The position numbers and the translations under genes were made by a program. This document shows, piece by piece, positions 1-8,610 of a stretch of DNA of 64,000 bases (the stretch's first letter is position 1; the number at the start of each line of letters is the position of its first letter). The DNA is from Stenotrophomonas sp. 24(2023) (GTDB lineage Bacteria > Pseudomonadota > Gammaproteobacteria > Xanthomonadales > Xanthomonadaceae), in assembly GCF_030913365.1 (NCBI RefSeq), contig NZ_CP133160.1, forward strand, positions 2,642,001-2,706,000, given 5' to 3'. Below the pieces are notes generated by a model. It saw nothing but the letters and a program-made list of their open reading frames with translations, was not told where the DNA came from and did no database searches.

Positions 1-2
1 CC

Positions 3-404
3 AACGCGCGTTCGCGGGTCGGCCAGATCAACGTCAACGCCGACGATGAAACCTCGCTGCGCCAGTTCCAGCAGGCCCAGGGGGAACTGGGCAGTGCGCT
101 GTCGCGCCTGCTGGTGGTCACCGAGAACTATCCGGTGCTGAAGTCCGACCAGAACTTCCGCGACCTGCAGGCGCAGCTGGAAGGCACCGAGAACCGCATC
201 ACCGTGGCCCGCGGCCGCTACATCCAGCAGGTGCAGGACTACAACACCTACGTGCGTTCGTTCCCGCAGGTGATCACCGCCAGGATCTTCGGCTACCAGA
301 CCAAGCCGAACTTCACCGTCGAGAACGAAGCGCAGATCGCCAACGCGCCGGCCGTGGATTTCGGCACGTCGCCGCAGCAGCCCGCGCCGCAGCCGGGCCA
401 CTGA
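3..404 (+). CDS. lemA: LemA family protein, C-terminal part (start lies before the window)
   Basis: The reading frame is open from the first bases of the window to TGA at 402-404. It gives the last 133 residues of a LemA family protein: an alpha-helical segment with the family signature ENYPxLKS and a Y-N-T-Y-V-R segment, then a Pro/Gln-rich end. LemA proteins are membrane-anchored helical-bundle proteins of uncertain function; the N-terminal anchor is not in view. The gene is followed after three bases by two TPM-domain genes, a common LemA neighbourhood in proteobacteria. The family call is firm, the function is not known. Confidence 0.9.
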   Translation, partial: NARSRVGQINVNADDETSLRQFQQAQGELGSALSRLLVVTENYPVLKSDQNFRDLQAQLEGTENRITVARGRYIQQVQDYNTYVRSFPQVITARIFGYQTKPNFTVENEAQIANAPAVDFGTSPQQPAPQPGH

Positions 405-407
405 TCC

Positions 408-1295
408 ATGCGCCTGGCCGCTGCGCTGCTGGCCCTGCTGCTGTGGCTGCCGCTGGGCGTGCAGGCGCAGTCGCCGGTGGCCATTCCCGCGCTGGATGCA
501 CCGGTGGTGGACACCACCGGTACGCTGGATGCCGCGCAGAAGCAGGCGCTGGTGCAGCAGGCGCTGGATCTGCAGCAGCGCAAGGGCAGCCAGCTGCAGG
601 TGCTGATCGTGCCCAGCACGCAGCCGGAGGACATCGCCCAGTACACCACCCGCGTGTTCGACCAGTGGCAGATCGGCCGCAAGGGCGTGGATGACGGGGT
701 GCTGCTGGTGGTCGCCAAGGACGATCGCCGGGTACGCATCGAGCCGGGCTACGGCCTGGAAGGCGCCATCCCCGATGCCATCGCCAACCGCGTGATCCAG
801 GAGTACCTGGTGCCGCGCTTCCGCAATGGCGATTACGCCGGTGGCATCACCGAGGCCACTGCGGTGCTGGTGAAGCTGATCGATGGCGAGGCACTGCCGG
901 CCCCGGTCAGCGACCATCGCAACCGCGAGCGCAACGGTGGCGGTGACGGCCTGATGGTCGCGGTGGTGATCGGCTTCTTCGTGGGATCGATCCTGCGTGC
1001 GGTGCTGGGCGGGCTGCCGCGCCCGATCCGCGGCCTGGTGGCCGGTGGCGGCGCGGCCGTGCTGGCGTTCCTGTTCACCTCGATGCTGCTGGCGGCCGGC
1101 GCCGCGGGTCTGGTCGGCCTGCTGATGGCGGTGGTCTCGGGCAATCCGGGGCGCTTCGCCGGCGGTGGCGGCTGGGGCGGCGGCGGCTGGGGCGGTGGGG
1201 GTGGTTTCGGTGGGGGTGGTGGGTTTGGCGGCGGCGGTGGCTGGGGCGGCGGTGGTGGCCGTTCCGGCGGTGGCGGCGCATCGGGGGGCTGGTGA
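408..1295 (+). CDS. TPM-domain (YgcG-like) exported membrane protein with Gly-rich tail
   Basis: This 295-residue protein starts with a signal peptide (hydrophobic residues 4-18, likely cut after AQA at about 20). A TPM domain follows (about 33-150), recognisable by VVDTTGTL near its start and by [11 protein letters not shown] and [10 protein letters not shown]. Two hydrophobic stretches at about 180-200 and 205-240 are membrane segments. From about residue 247 the protein is an extreme Gly/Trp/Phe tail made of runs of four or five Gly separated by single aromatic residues. TPM proteins of this type usually sit beside lemA, as here, and are thought to work at the membrane; a biochemical role is not established. 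It overlaps the next gene by one base (TGATG). Confidence 0.88.
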   Translation: MRLAAALLALLLWLPLGVQAQSPVAIPALDAPVVDTTGTLDAAQKQALVQQALDLQQRKGSQLQVLIVPSTQPEDIAQYTTRVFDQWQIGRKGVDDGVLLVVAKDDRRVRIEPGYGLEGAIPDAIANRVIQEYLVPRFRNGDYAGGITEATAVLVKLIDGEALPAPVSDHRNRERNGGGDGLMVAVVIGFFVGSILRAVLGGLPRPIRGLVAGGGAAVLAFLFTSMLLAAGAAGLVGLLMAVVSGNPGRFAGGGGWGGGGWGGGGGFGGGGGFGGGGGWGGGGGRSGGGGASGGW

Positions 1296-1786
1296 TGTCA
1301 CGTTGGCTGCGTCATCTGTTCGCACCCTCGGCACGGCGGGCCTTCCCGCCGGCCACGCTGCAGGCGATCACCGAGGCGATCGGCGAGGGCGAGCGACGCC
1401 ATGCCGGGCAGGTGATGTTCGCGGTGGAATCGGACCTGCCACTGCTGGCGCTGTGGCGTGGGGTCACCGCACGGCAGGCCGCCGAGCGAGCCTTCGCCCA
1501 CCTGCGGACCTGGGACACCGCCGGCAACAACGGCGTGCTGATCTACCTGCTGCTGGCCGATCACGCGGTGGAGATCGTGGCCGACCGCGGCCTGCAGGGG
1601 CGGGTCAGCGCGCAGCAGTGGCAGCAGGTCTGCGCCGGGCTGTGCCAGGGCCTGCGCGGCCCGCAACCGGAACAGGCGCTGCGGCAGGCCATCGCGGCGG
1701 TCTCGGACCTGCTGGCCGGGCACTTCCCGGCGACCGGGCGGTCCAATGGCGACGGCCTGCCAGATACGCCGCAGATCCTGGGCTGA
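1295..1786 (+). CDS. Second TPM-domain protein, cytosolic form
   Basis: This 163-residue protein has a TPM-like core but no signal peptide or membrane segment. Visible family features are a conserved [13 protein letters not shown] region, [20 protein letters not shown] in the middle and a Gln/Ala-rich helical end. The ATG at 1295 overlaps the TGA of the preceding gene; a GTG one codon upstream is also possible. LemA, a membrane TPM protein and a soluble TPM protein in one transcription unit is a recurrent trio in proteobacteria. The family assignment is good, the function unknown. Confidence 0.85.
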   Translation: MSRWLRHLFAPSARRAFPPATLQAITEAIGEGERRHAGQVMFAVESDLPLLALWRGVTARQAAERAFAHLRTWDTAGNNGVLIYLLLADHAVEIVADRGLQGRVSAQQWQQVCAGLCQGLRGPQPEQALRQAIAAVSDLLAGHFPATGRSNGDGLPDTPQILG

Positions 1787-1863
1787 CCGGCCGGCACCGT
1801 GCCCGGCAAAGCGACGGCACGGCGGCAAGGCTAAAATACCGACATCATCGCAAGGCACCTTCC

Positions 1864-2751
1864 ATGATCTATTTCCACGATATCGACCCCATCGCCCTTT
1901 CGCTGGGGCCGATCAAGGTGCACTGGTACGGCATCATGTACCTGCTGGGCTTCACCGCCGCCTGGTGGCTGGGCCGCCGGCGCATCGCCGCCGGGCGCCT
2001 GCCGGGGGTGAATGGTGATGGATTCTCCGACCTGCTGTTCTACGCGATGCTCGGCGTGGTGCTGGGCGGGCGCATCGGCTACATGCTGTTCTACGCGCTG
2101 GGCGATTTCCTGCACAACCCGCTGCTACTGTTCAAGGTGTGGGACGGCGGCATGAGCTTCCACGGTGGCCTGCTGGGCGTGCTGGCCGCGTGCGGGTGGT
2201 GGTCGCGCAAGCATCGGCTGCACTTCTTCGACACCATGGATTTCATCGCGCCGCTGGTGCCGCTGGGCCTGGGCTTTGGCCGCGTCGGCAACTTCATCGG
2301 TGCCGAGCTGTGGGGCAAGTACACCGACGGCAGCTGGGGCGTGGTGTTCCCGTCCGGCCTGCCCGCGCCGCTGAACCAGCTTGACCACGCGACCCTGCAG
2401 GCCCAGTTCGCTAGCGGTGCGCTGAACCAGTTCGCCCGCCATCCCTCGCAGCTGTATGAAGCGTTCCTGGAAGGCCTGGTGATGTTCGTGGTGCTGTGGG
2501 CCGTGTCGGCCAAGCCGCGCCATCGCTACCTGGTCGGTGGCCTGTTCGCGTTGCTGTACGGCATCTTCCGCTTCGCCGTCGAGTTCGTGCGCATGCCCGA
2601 CAACGGCATCTACGTGGCCTTCGACTGGCTGACCCGTGGCCAGATCCTGAGCCTGCCGCTGGTCGCGCTGGGCATCGTGCTGCTGCTGATGTCGCGCCGC
2701 GCGCCGGTACTGCAGCCGCAGTTGCCGGTGGCTGCCGGGGATAAGGCATGA
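1864..2751 (+). CDS. lgt: Phosphatidylglycerol--prolipoprotein diacylglyceryl transferase
   Basis: Lgt transfers diacylglycerol from phosphatidylglycerol to the lipobox cysteine of prolipoproteins in the inner membrane, the first step of lipoprotein maturation. The protein has 295 residues, normal for the family, with seven hydrophobic segments. Seen motifs are [11 protein letters not shown] near the N terminus, [11 protein letters not shown] with the conserved His, the Lgt signature [14 protein letters not shown], and [13 protein letters not shown]. The start at 1864 was chosen because the protein then begins at the conserved N terminus; the frame is open further upstream but codes for no related sequence. 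It overlaps thyA by four bases (ATGA). Lipoproteins elsewhere in the window (lolB, the TlpA-like protein) are its substrates. Confidence 0.97.
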   Translation: MIYFHDIDPIALSLGPIKVHWYGIMYLLGFTAAWWLGRRRIAAGRLPGVNGDGFSDLLFYAMLGVVLGGRIGYMLFYALGDFLHNPLLLFKVWDGGMSFHGGLLGVLAACGWWSRKHRLHFFDTMDFIAPLVPLGLGFGRVGNFIGAELWGKYTDGSWGVVFPSGLPAPLNQLDHATLQAQFASGALNQFARHPSQLYEAFLEGLVMFVVLWAVSAKPRHRYLVGGLFALLYGIFRFAVEFVRMPDNGIYVAFDWLTRGQILSLPLVALGIVLLLMSRRAPVLQPQLPVAAGDKA

Positions 2752-3542
2752 AGCCGTACCTGGACCTGCTCGCGCATGTGCTCGAACACGGCGCGGAGAA
2801 GAGCGACCGTACCGGTACCGGCACCCGCAGCGTGTTCGGCTGGCAGATGCGCTTCGACCTCAACGACGGCTTCCCGCTGGTCACCACCAAGAAACTGCAC
2901 CTGCGCTCGATCATCCACGAGCTGCTGTGGTTCCTGAAGGGCGATACCAACATCGGCTACCTGAAGGACAACCAGGTGCGCATCTGGGACGAGTGGGCCG
3001 ACGCCAACGGCGATCTGGGCCCGGTCTACGGCAAGCAGTGGCGCAGCTGGGCCACCGCCGATGGTCGCGAGATCGACCAGATGCAGTGGCTGGTGGAGGA
3101 GATCAAGCGCAATCCGGATTCGCGCCGGCTGGTGGTCAGCGCCTGGAACGTGGGCGAGCTGGCGCAGATGGCGCTGATGCCGTGCCACAACCTGTTCCAG
3201 TTCTACGTGGTGGACGGCAAGCTCAGCTGCCAGCTGTACCAGCGCAGCGGCGACATCTTCCTCGGCGTGCCGTTCAACATCGCCAGCTACGCGCTGCTGA
3301 CCCACATGGTGGCGCAGGCCACCGGGCTCGGTGTGGGCGATTTCGTGCATACCCTGGGCGATGCGCACCTGTATTCGAACCACTTCGAGCAGGCGCGCGA
3401 GCAGCTGGCGCGCGAACCGCGCACGCGGCCGACGCTGTGGTTGAACCCGGAGGTGACCGACCTGTTCGGTTTCCAGTTCGACGACATCCGCATCGACGGC
3501 TATGACCCGCATCCGGCCATCAAGGCGCCGGTGGCGGTGTGA
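2748..3542 (+). CDS. thyA: Thymidylate synthase
   Basis: ThyA methylates dUMP to dTMP using methylenetetrahydrofolate, which is oxidised to dihydrofolate. The protein has 264 residues, identical in length to the E. coli enzyme. The nucleophile is Cys146 in [32 protein letters not shown] and the C-terminal [13 protein letters not shown] are typical of the family. It is coupled to lgt by an ATGA overlap and to folA by a GTGA overlap, so the enzyme that consumes reduced folate and the one that regenerates it are made together. Confidence 0.98.
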   Translation: MKPYLDLLAHVLEHGAEKSDRTGTGTRSVFGWQMRFDLNDGFPLVTTKKLHLRSIIHELLWFLKGDTNIGYLKDNQVRIWDEWADANGDLGPVYGKQWRSWATADGREIDQMQWLVEEIKRNPDSRRLVVSAWNVGELAQMALMPCHNLFQFYVVDGKLSCQLYQRSGDIFLGVPFNIASYALLTHMVAQATGLGVGDFVHTLGDAHLYSNHFEQAREQLAREPRTRPTLWLNPEVTDLFGFQFDDIRIDGYDPHPAIKAPVAV

Positions 3543-4039
3543 GTGCGATGAAGCTGTCGATGATCGCCGCGCTGGACCGGCAGCACGGCATCGGCCAGGG
3601 CAATGCCATGCCCTGGCACCTGCCGGATGACTTCAAGCATTTCAAGGCGCTGACCCTGGGCAAGCCGATCCTGATGGGCCGCAGGACGGCGCAGTCACTC
3701 GGCCGCGCGCTGCCCGGGCGCACCAACCTCGTGCTGACCCGCAGCGGCCAGGTGCCGTTCGAGGGCATGCGCGCGGTGGCGTCGCTGCAGCAGGCGCAGG
3801 CGATCGCCGCAGCCGAGGGCGCGCAGGAACTGTGCGTGATCGGTGGCGGCGAGATCTACCGCCTGTTGATGGACCAGGCCACCGACCTGTACCTGACCTG
3901 GGTGGAGGCCGATGTCCAGGCCGATACCCATTTCCCCGAGGTGGACCCGCAGCAGTGGCGCGAGGTGGACAGTCAGCCGCATCCGGCCGACGACCGCCAC
4001 GCCTTCGCGTTCCGGTTCGTGCACTACGTGCGGCGCTGA
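3539..4039 (+). CDS. folA: Dihydrofolate reductase
   Basis: FolA reduces dihydrofolate to tetrahydrofolate with NADPH and is the trimethoprim target. The 166-residue protein shows the DHFR core: [22 protein letters not shown] near the N terminus is split here as MIAALDR and AMPWHLPDD, with the catalytic acid at Asp31 in this numbering; KPILMGRRT binds cofactor and [10 protein letters not shown] follows. The GTG at 3539 overlaps the thyA stop; an ATG three codons later (3548) fits the usual N terminus equally well. Downstream it converges with apaH, the same neighbour relation as in E. coli. Confidence 0.96.
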   Translation: MSAMKLSMIAALDRQHGIGQGNAMPWHLPDDFKHFKALTLGKPILMGRRTAQSLGRALPGRTNLVLTRSGQVPFEGMRAVASLQQAQAIAAAEGAQELCVIGGGEIYRLLMDQATDLYLTWVEADVQADTHFPEVDPQQWREVDSQPHPADDRHAFAFRFVHYVRR

Positions 4040-4074
4040 GCAGCGCCGCTGCGATACCCGCTTTATCGGGGTGA

Positions 4075-5070
4075 TTAGTCCTGCGGCGCCGGCGCCGGCG
4101 TTGCCGGACGGTTACCGCCGCGGTTGCGGCGACGGCGCGGGCCACGTGCATTCTCGCTGGTGCCACGTGGTGCACCGTTGCCTGCAGCGGCGTTGCCCTG
4201 GCCACGCTCATGCGCGGGGCGGGCCGGTGGCCGGCTCGGGCCCGGGGCCGGCACATCGCGGCCGGGCACCTGCACGATGCGCAGCTCATCGGTATCGATC
4301 TGCAGGGCGGTCAACTTGCCGCCCCACACCGCACCGGTATCGATGGCATGCACGCCCTGGGTGATGGTCAGGCCCAGCGTGGACCAGTGGCCGCAGACCA
4401 CCTTCAGGTCACGCTCGACCCGGCCCGGCACTTCGAACCAGGGGTACAGGCCCTGTTCCTGCGTGCCCGGCGTGCCCTTGTCCTCGATGCCGATGCGCCC
4501 GCGCGGGGTGCAGTAGCGCATGCGGGTCAGTACGTTGATGATCGCCCGCGAGCGGTCGTAGCCGGACAGCCCGGGTGACCAGCTCGGCTTGTCGCCGTAC
4601 ATGTTGCGGAACAGCTTGCGGTAGCCGTTGCCGTGCAGCTGCACTTCCACTTCGGCGGCATGCTTTTCGGCCATCTGCGTGGTCCACTTCGGCGCCAGGC
4701 CGGCATGCACCATCATCCAGCCCAGGCTGCGGTCCACGTGCACCAGCTTCTGCAGGCGCAGCCAGTCCAGCAGCACGTCGCGGTCTTCGGCCTGCACCAC
4801 GCGCAGCAGGTCCGGGTTGACCTTGCGCTGTTCTTCCTCGGTGCGCGCGCCCACCGCCAGCAGCGACAGGTCATGGTTGCCCAGCACCACCACGCTGTGT
4901 TCGCGCAGCGAATGCACCAGCCGCAGCGTTTCCAGCGACTGGCCGCCGCGGTTGACCAGGTCGCCGCAGAACCACAGGGTGTCCTGCGCCGGGTCGAAGC
5001 GGATCTTCTCCAGCAGGCGCTGGGTGACGTCGTAGCAGCCCTGGAGGTCGCCGATTGCCCACACACTCAT
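4075..5070 (-). CDS. apaH: Symmetrical bis(5'-nucleosyl)-tetraphosphatase with basic C-terminal tail
   Basis: ApaH hydrolyses Ap4A to two ADP and removes Np4 caps from RNA. Metallophosphatase motifs are in order at the N terminus: IGDLQGCYD, CGDLVNRG, and VVLGNHDLSLLA; HAGLAPKW lies further on. The protein has 331 residues, about 50 more than E. coli ApaH. The extra part, from about residue 272, is a low-complexity tail rich in Pro, Ala, Gly, Arg and Asn that includes an Arg cluster (RGPRRRRNRGG), which could bind nucleic acid. It is the last gene of the lptD operon, 15 bases after apaG. Confidence 0.96.
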   Translation of the reverse strand: MSVWAIGDLQGCYDVTQRLLEKIRFDPAQDTLWFCGDLVNRGGQSLETLRLVHSLREHSVVVLGNHDLSLLAVGARTEEEQRKVNPDLLRVVQAEDRDVLLDWLRLQKLVHVDRSLGWMMVHAGLAPKWTTQMAEKHAAEVEVQLHGNGYRKLFRNMYGDKPSWSPGLSGYDRSRAIINVLTRMRYCTPRGRIGIEDKGTPGTQEQGLYPWFEVPGRVERDLKVVCGHWSTLGLTITQGVHAIDTGAVWGGKLTALQIDTDELRIVQVPGRDVPAPGPSRPPARPAHERGQGNAAAGNGAPRGTSENARGPRRRRNRGGNRPATPAPAPQD

Positions 5071-5085
5071 CGTTCGGCCTCCGTG

Positions 5086-5469
5086 TCAGTGCAGCGTGCG
5101 CGGGATGGCCAGCACGAACGGTGCGACCAGCGCGGCGAATTCGGTACCGTCATCGGCCACCATGTCGTAGTGCCCCTGCATGGTCCCGTGTTCGGTCCCC
5201 AGCATGACACCGGAGGTGTAACGGAAGTCTTCACCGGGGCGCAGGCGTGGCTGCTCGCCGATCACCCCGTCGCCGTCGACATACTCGATATGGCCGTTGG
5301 CATCGGTGATGCGCCAGTGGCGGGCCACCAGGCGCGCGGCCACCCGGCCACGGTTGTGGATGCGGATGGTGTAGGCGAACGCATAGCGCCCGTCGTCCGG
5401 GGCGGACTGGTCGTCGAGGAAGCGCGGGGCGACCTCCACGGCAATGGCGTAGGAATCGTTGTCGTCCAT
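5086..5469 (-). CDS. apaG: ApaG domain protein
   Basis: This is a 127-residue ApaG protein, a fibronectin-type-III-like fold of uncertain role found in the apaH operon. Family features are [35 protein letters not shown] and [12 protein letters not shown]. The start at 5469 gives the usual family length and leaves 13 bases after rsmA; an in-frame codon eight residues upstream would overlap rsmA and add unconserved residues. It lies between rsmA and apaH as in most gammaproteobacteria. Confidence 0.96.
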   Translation of the reverse strand: MDDNDSYAIAVEVAPRFLDDQSAPDDGRYAFAYTIRIHNRGRVAARLVARHWRITDANGHIEYVDGDGVIGEQPRLRPGEDFRYTSGVMLGTEHGTMQGHYDMVADDGTEFAALVAPFVLAIPRTLH

Positions 5470-5482
5470 GGACGCAGTGTAA

Positions 5483-6286
5483 TCAGGTGACATTGGCCAG
5501 GGCGATGAACTCGGCCACGTCCAGCTGCTCGGCGCGCGCGTCGGGGCGCACGCCGGCGGCGGCGAACTGTTCGGCCGATACGACGTTGTTCAGGGCGTTG
5601 CGCAGGGTCTTGCGGCGCTGGCCGAAGGCGGCCTTGACCACCTCGGCGAAGCGGGCCGGGTCGTTGATGCCGACCGTGGCCGGGTCACGCGGCACCAGCC
5701 GCACCACGGCCGAATCGACCTTCGGCGGCGGCCGGAAGGCACCTGGCGGCACCACGAACAGCGAGGTCACCTGGCAGTAGGCCTGCAGCATCACGCTCAG
5801 GCGGCCGTAGACCTTGCTGCCGGGGCCGGCCGCCATGCGGTCGACCACTTCCTTCTGCAGCATGAAGTGCATGTCGGTGATGACCGCAGCATGCTCCAGT
5901 GCGTGGAACAGGATCGGCGAGGAGATGTTGTAGGGCAGGTTGCCGACCAGGCGGATCGGCTGGCCGGCGGCCAGTTCGGTGAAGTCCACGCGCAGCACGT
6001 CACGGTGGACGATGGTCAGTTCGCCCAGCGGTTCGGCGGCAGCCGTCAGCGGCGCGATCAGGTCGCGGTCGAATTCGATCACCGTCAGCTTCGGGTGGAC
6101 GCGCAGCAGGGGCAGGGTGATGGCGCCCTGGCCCGGGCCGATCTCGACCAGGCGGTCGTCGCCCTTCGGGTTGACCGCCATCACGATCCTGTCGATGTAG
6201 TGACGGTCCGCCAGGAAGTGCTGGCCAAGCTGTTTCTTGGCCGGGGCGGTGAACGCCGGGGCCGAGGGGGAATGCGGGGAAGTCAT
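5483..6286 (-). CDS. rsmA: 16S rRNA (adenine(1518)-N6/adenine(1519)-N6)-dimethyltransferase
   Basis: RsmA (KsgA) dimethylates two adjacent adenines in the 3'-terminal hairpin of 16S rRNA during 30S assembly. The 267-residue protein carries [13 protein letters not shown], the SAM-binding EIGPGQG at about 48-54, and the catalytic [13 protein letters not shown] from residue 116. The ATG at 6286 overlaps the pdxA stop by four bases; a longer in-frame start exists but would run into pdxA. It is the fourth gene of the lptD operon. Confidence 0.97.
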   Translation of the reverse strand: MTSPHSPSAPAFTAPAKKQLGQHFLADRHYIDRIVMAVNPKGDDRLVEIGPGQGAITLPLLRVHPKLTVIEFDRDLIAPLTAAAEPLGELTIVHRDVLRVDFTELAAGQPIRLVGNLPYNISSPILFHALEHAAVITDMHFMLQKEVVDRMAAGPGSKVYGRLSVMLQAYCQVTSLFVVPPGAFRPPPKVDSAVVRLVPRDPATVGINDPARFAEVVKAAFGQRRKTLRNALNNVVSAEQFAAAGVRPDARAEQLDVAEFIALANVT

Positions 6287-7263
6287 GCGCTCAGTGTACG
6301 TTGCCGTGCCAGCTGCGCACACAGCGAGGTGGCGGCCTGCAGGCTGGAGGGATCGGCGATGCCGCGGCCGGCCAGGTCCAGCGCGGTGCCATGGTCGACG
6401 GCCACCCGCGGGTAGGGCAGGCCCAGGGTCAGGTTCACGGCCTGCTCGAAGCCGGAATACTTCAGCACCGGCAGGCCCTGGTCGTGGTACATGGCCAGTA
6501 CGGTGTCAAAGCCGGCCAGCTTGGCCGGCAGGAAGGCGGTATCGGCCGGCAGCGGGCCGACCAGGTCCAGTCCCTCGGCGCGCAGGCGCTGCAGCAGGGG
6601 GATGACCAGATCCAGCTCCTCGCGGCCCAGGTGGCCATCCTCACCGGCATGCGGGTTCAGCCCCAGGACGGCGATGCGGGGCGCGGGCAGGCCGAATTCG
6701 CGGCGCAGCGCGGCGTGCACGGTGCGGATCGCATGTTCCAGCCCCGGGGCGGTGATCGCATCGGCGACCTCGCGCAGCGGCAGGTGGGTGGTAGCCAGGG
6801 CCACGCGGACGATGGCATTGGCCAGCATCATCACCACCTTCACCCCGGCCTGGTCGGCCAGCAGTTCGGTGGTGCCGCTGTAGGCGATGCCGCCTTCGTT
6901 GATGACGGCCTTGTGCACCGGACCGGTGACCACCCCGTCCAGCTCACCGGACAGGCAGGCCTGGCCGGCACCGAGCAGGGCATCGATCACCGCCCGGGCG
7001 TTGGCCGGGTCGGCCTGGCCGAAACGGCTGGGCACGGCATTGCGCACCGGACGCAGGCGCAGTTCACCGGGGGCGGTGGCCTGGGCCTGCTCGGGCAGCA
7101 GGGTCAGCGGCAGGTCCAGCGCGGCGGCGGCCGCGCGGAGGGTATCGGGGTCGGCGAAGGCCAGCAGCCGGCAATCGGTTCGCGGCTGCTGGGCCAGTCG
7201 GACACACAGCTCCGGGCCGATCCCGGCGGGCTCGCCCGGTACCAGAGCGAGCGAGGGGACCAT
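6283..7263 (-). CDS. pdxA: 4-hydroxythreonine-4-phosphate dehydrogenase
   Basis: PdxA oxidises 4-phosphohydroxy-L-threonine in the DXP-dependent pathway to pyridoxal phosphate. The protein has 326 residues and starts with ALVPGEPAGIGPEL, the PdxA signature. Metal-binding histidines are seen in THLPL, NPHAGEDGH and MYHDQGLPVLK; KAVINEGG precedes them. It lies three bases after surA and overlaps rsmA by four. Confidence 0.97.
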   Translation of the reverse strand: MVPSLALVPGEPAGIGPELCVRLAQQPRTDCRLLAFADPDTLRAAAAALDLPLTLLPEQAQATAPGELRLRPVRNAVPSRFGQADPANARAVIDALLGAGQACLSGELDGVVTGPVHKAVINEGGIAYSGTTELLADQAGVKVVMMLANAIVRVALATTHLPLREVADAITAPGLEHAIRTVHAALRREFGLPAPRIAVLGLNPHAGEDGHLGREELDLVIPLLQRLRAEGLDLVGPLPADTAFLPAKLAGFDTVLAMYHDQGLPVLKYSGFEQAVNLTLGLPYPRVAVDHGTALDLAGRGIADPSSLQAATSLCAQLARQRTLSA

Positions 7264-7266
7264 CGG

Positions 7267-8610
7267 TCAGGACTTCGGCGGGGTGGCGGTACTTTCCGCC
7301 CGGTCGCCGCTGCGGAAGCTGACGTAGGCTTCGCCGCGCAGTTCCTGCAGGAAGCGGTTGTACTCGTCTTCCAGCTTGCGGCGGCCGATGGTCTCGCGGA
7401 CCTGGGCCCGCTGGTTGTCGTTGGTCACGTCGGTCTGGCGGGTCGCCACGCGCTGCACGATGTGCCAGCCGGCATCGGTACGGAAGGGCTGGCTCACGCC
7501 GCCATCCTGCACGCCTTCCACCTGGTGGCCGAAGTCCGGGCCGAAGGCATCGGCCGGGAACCAGCCCAGGTCACCGCCCTGGCCCTTGCTGTTGGCGTCT
7601 TCGGACGATTCCTTGGCCACGGCCTGGAAATCGGCGCCACCGGTGATGCGGGCCCGCAGGGTGTCGATCTTGGCCTTGGCGGCCGCGTCGTTCTGCTGGT
7701 CGGTAATGCGCACCAGGATGTGGCGGGCGTGGTATTCGGTCACGGTATGGGTGCCGGCGGACGCGCTGGCGTCGCGGACTTCCACCAGCTTCAGCAGCTG
7801 GAAACCGCTCGGGCCACGCACGGGGCCGACCACCTGCCCGGGCTTGAGCTGCTGCATCAGCTGCGCGAACGCCGCCGGGATCTCGTCCATGGTACGCCAG
7901 CCCAGGTCGCCGCCTTCCAGCGCGTTGGGGCTGTCGGAGTAGCGCACGGCGGCCGCGTTGAAATCCAGTTCGCCCTTGTCCAGCAGGGTCTTGACGCCAT
8001 CGGCCTTCTTCTGGCCGGTCGCGATCTGGTCGGCGGTAGCACCTTCGGGCACGCCGATCAGGATGTGGGCCAGGTGGTACTGGGTCCCGGTGGTGGCCTG
8101 CTGCTTCAGCGCGGCATCCACTTCGCCCTCGCTGACGCTGATGCGGCTCTGCGCGAAGCTCTGGCGCAGGCGCTGCACGGTGATCTCATCGCGCACCGAG
8201 GCACGGAAATCGTTGAAATCGATCCCGTCATGGGCCAGGCGCTGGCGCAGGCCGTCCACGGTGGTGCCGTTCTGCTGGGCGATGGCATTGATCGCCAGGT
8301 TCAGCTCCTGGTCGCCGATGCGGATGCCGCTGCCCTGGGCGCGGGCGACCTGCAGCTTGACCAGCACGAGGCGCTCGAGCACCTGGCGGCTGAGCACGTC
8401 GGCCGGCGGCAGCTGGTTCTCGCGGCCGGCGTACTGGCCCTTGATGTTGGCGATGGCACGGTCCAGCTCGCTCTGCAGGATGACGTCCTCATCCACGACG
8501 GCGGCGATGCGATCCAGCGTTTGGGCCTGCTGGGCCAAGACCGGGAGCGGGGCGGAAACGGTGGTCACCGCCATCAGCGAAGCAAGAAGAACAGGGAGGG
8601 TCTTGGTCAT
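7267..8610 (-). CDS. surA: Periplasmic chaperone/peptidyl-prolyl isomerase SurA
   Basis: SurA escorts unfolded outer-membrane proteins, LptD among them, through the periplasm. The 447-residue precursor begins with a signal peptide (cut likely after VLA-Q around residue 26), then DRIAAVVDEDVILQSELD, the SurA N-terminal chaperone domain. Two parvulin (PPIC) domains follow at about 180-280 and 295-400, each with a GGDLGWR/GGDLGWF core. It overlaps lptD by four bases, coupling the chaperone to its main client. Confidence 0.97.
   Translation of the reverse strand: MTKTLPVLLASLMAVTTVSAPLPVLAQQAQTLDRIAAVVDEDVILQSELDRAIANIKGQYAGRENQLPPADVLSRQVLERLVLVKLQVARAQGSGIRIGDQELNLAINAIAQQNGTTVDGLRQRLAHDGIDFNDFRASVRDEITVQRLRQSFAQSRISVSEGEVDAALKQQATTGTQYHLAHILIGVPEGATADQIATGQKKADGVKTLLDKGELDFNAAAVRYSDSPNALEGGDLGWRTMDEIPAAFAQLMQQLKPGQVVGPVRGPSGFQLLKLVEVRDASASAGTHTVTEYHARHILVRITDQQNDAAAKAKIDTLRARITGGADFQAVAKESSEDANSKGQGGDLGWFPADAFGPDFGHQVEGVQDGGVSQPFRTDAGWHIVQRVATRQTDVTNDNQRAQVRETIGRRKLEDEYNRFLQELRGEAYVSFRSGDRAESTATPPKS

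Noticed and set aside
293-739. Antisense ORFs opposite the TPM gene and many similar long antisense frames
   Set aside because: High GC content opens long frames on the other strand; none shows a family motif and all lie opposite firm genes.
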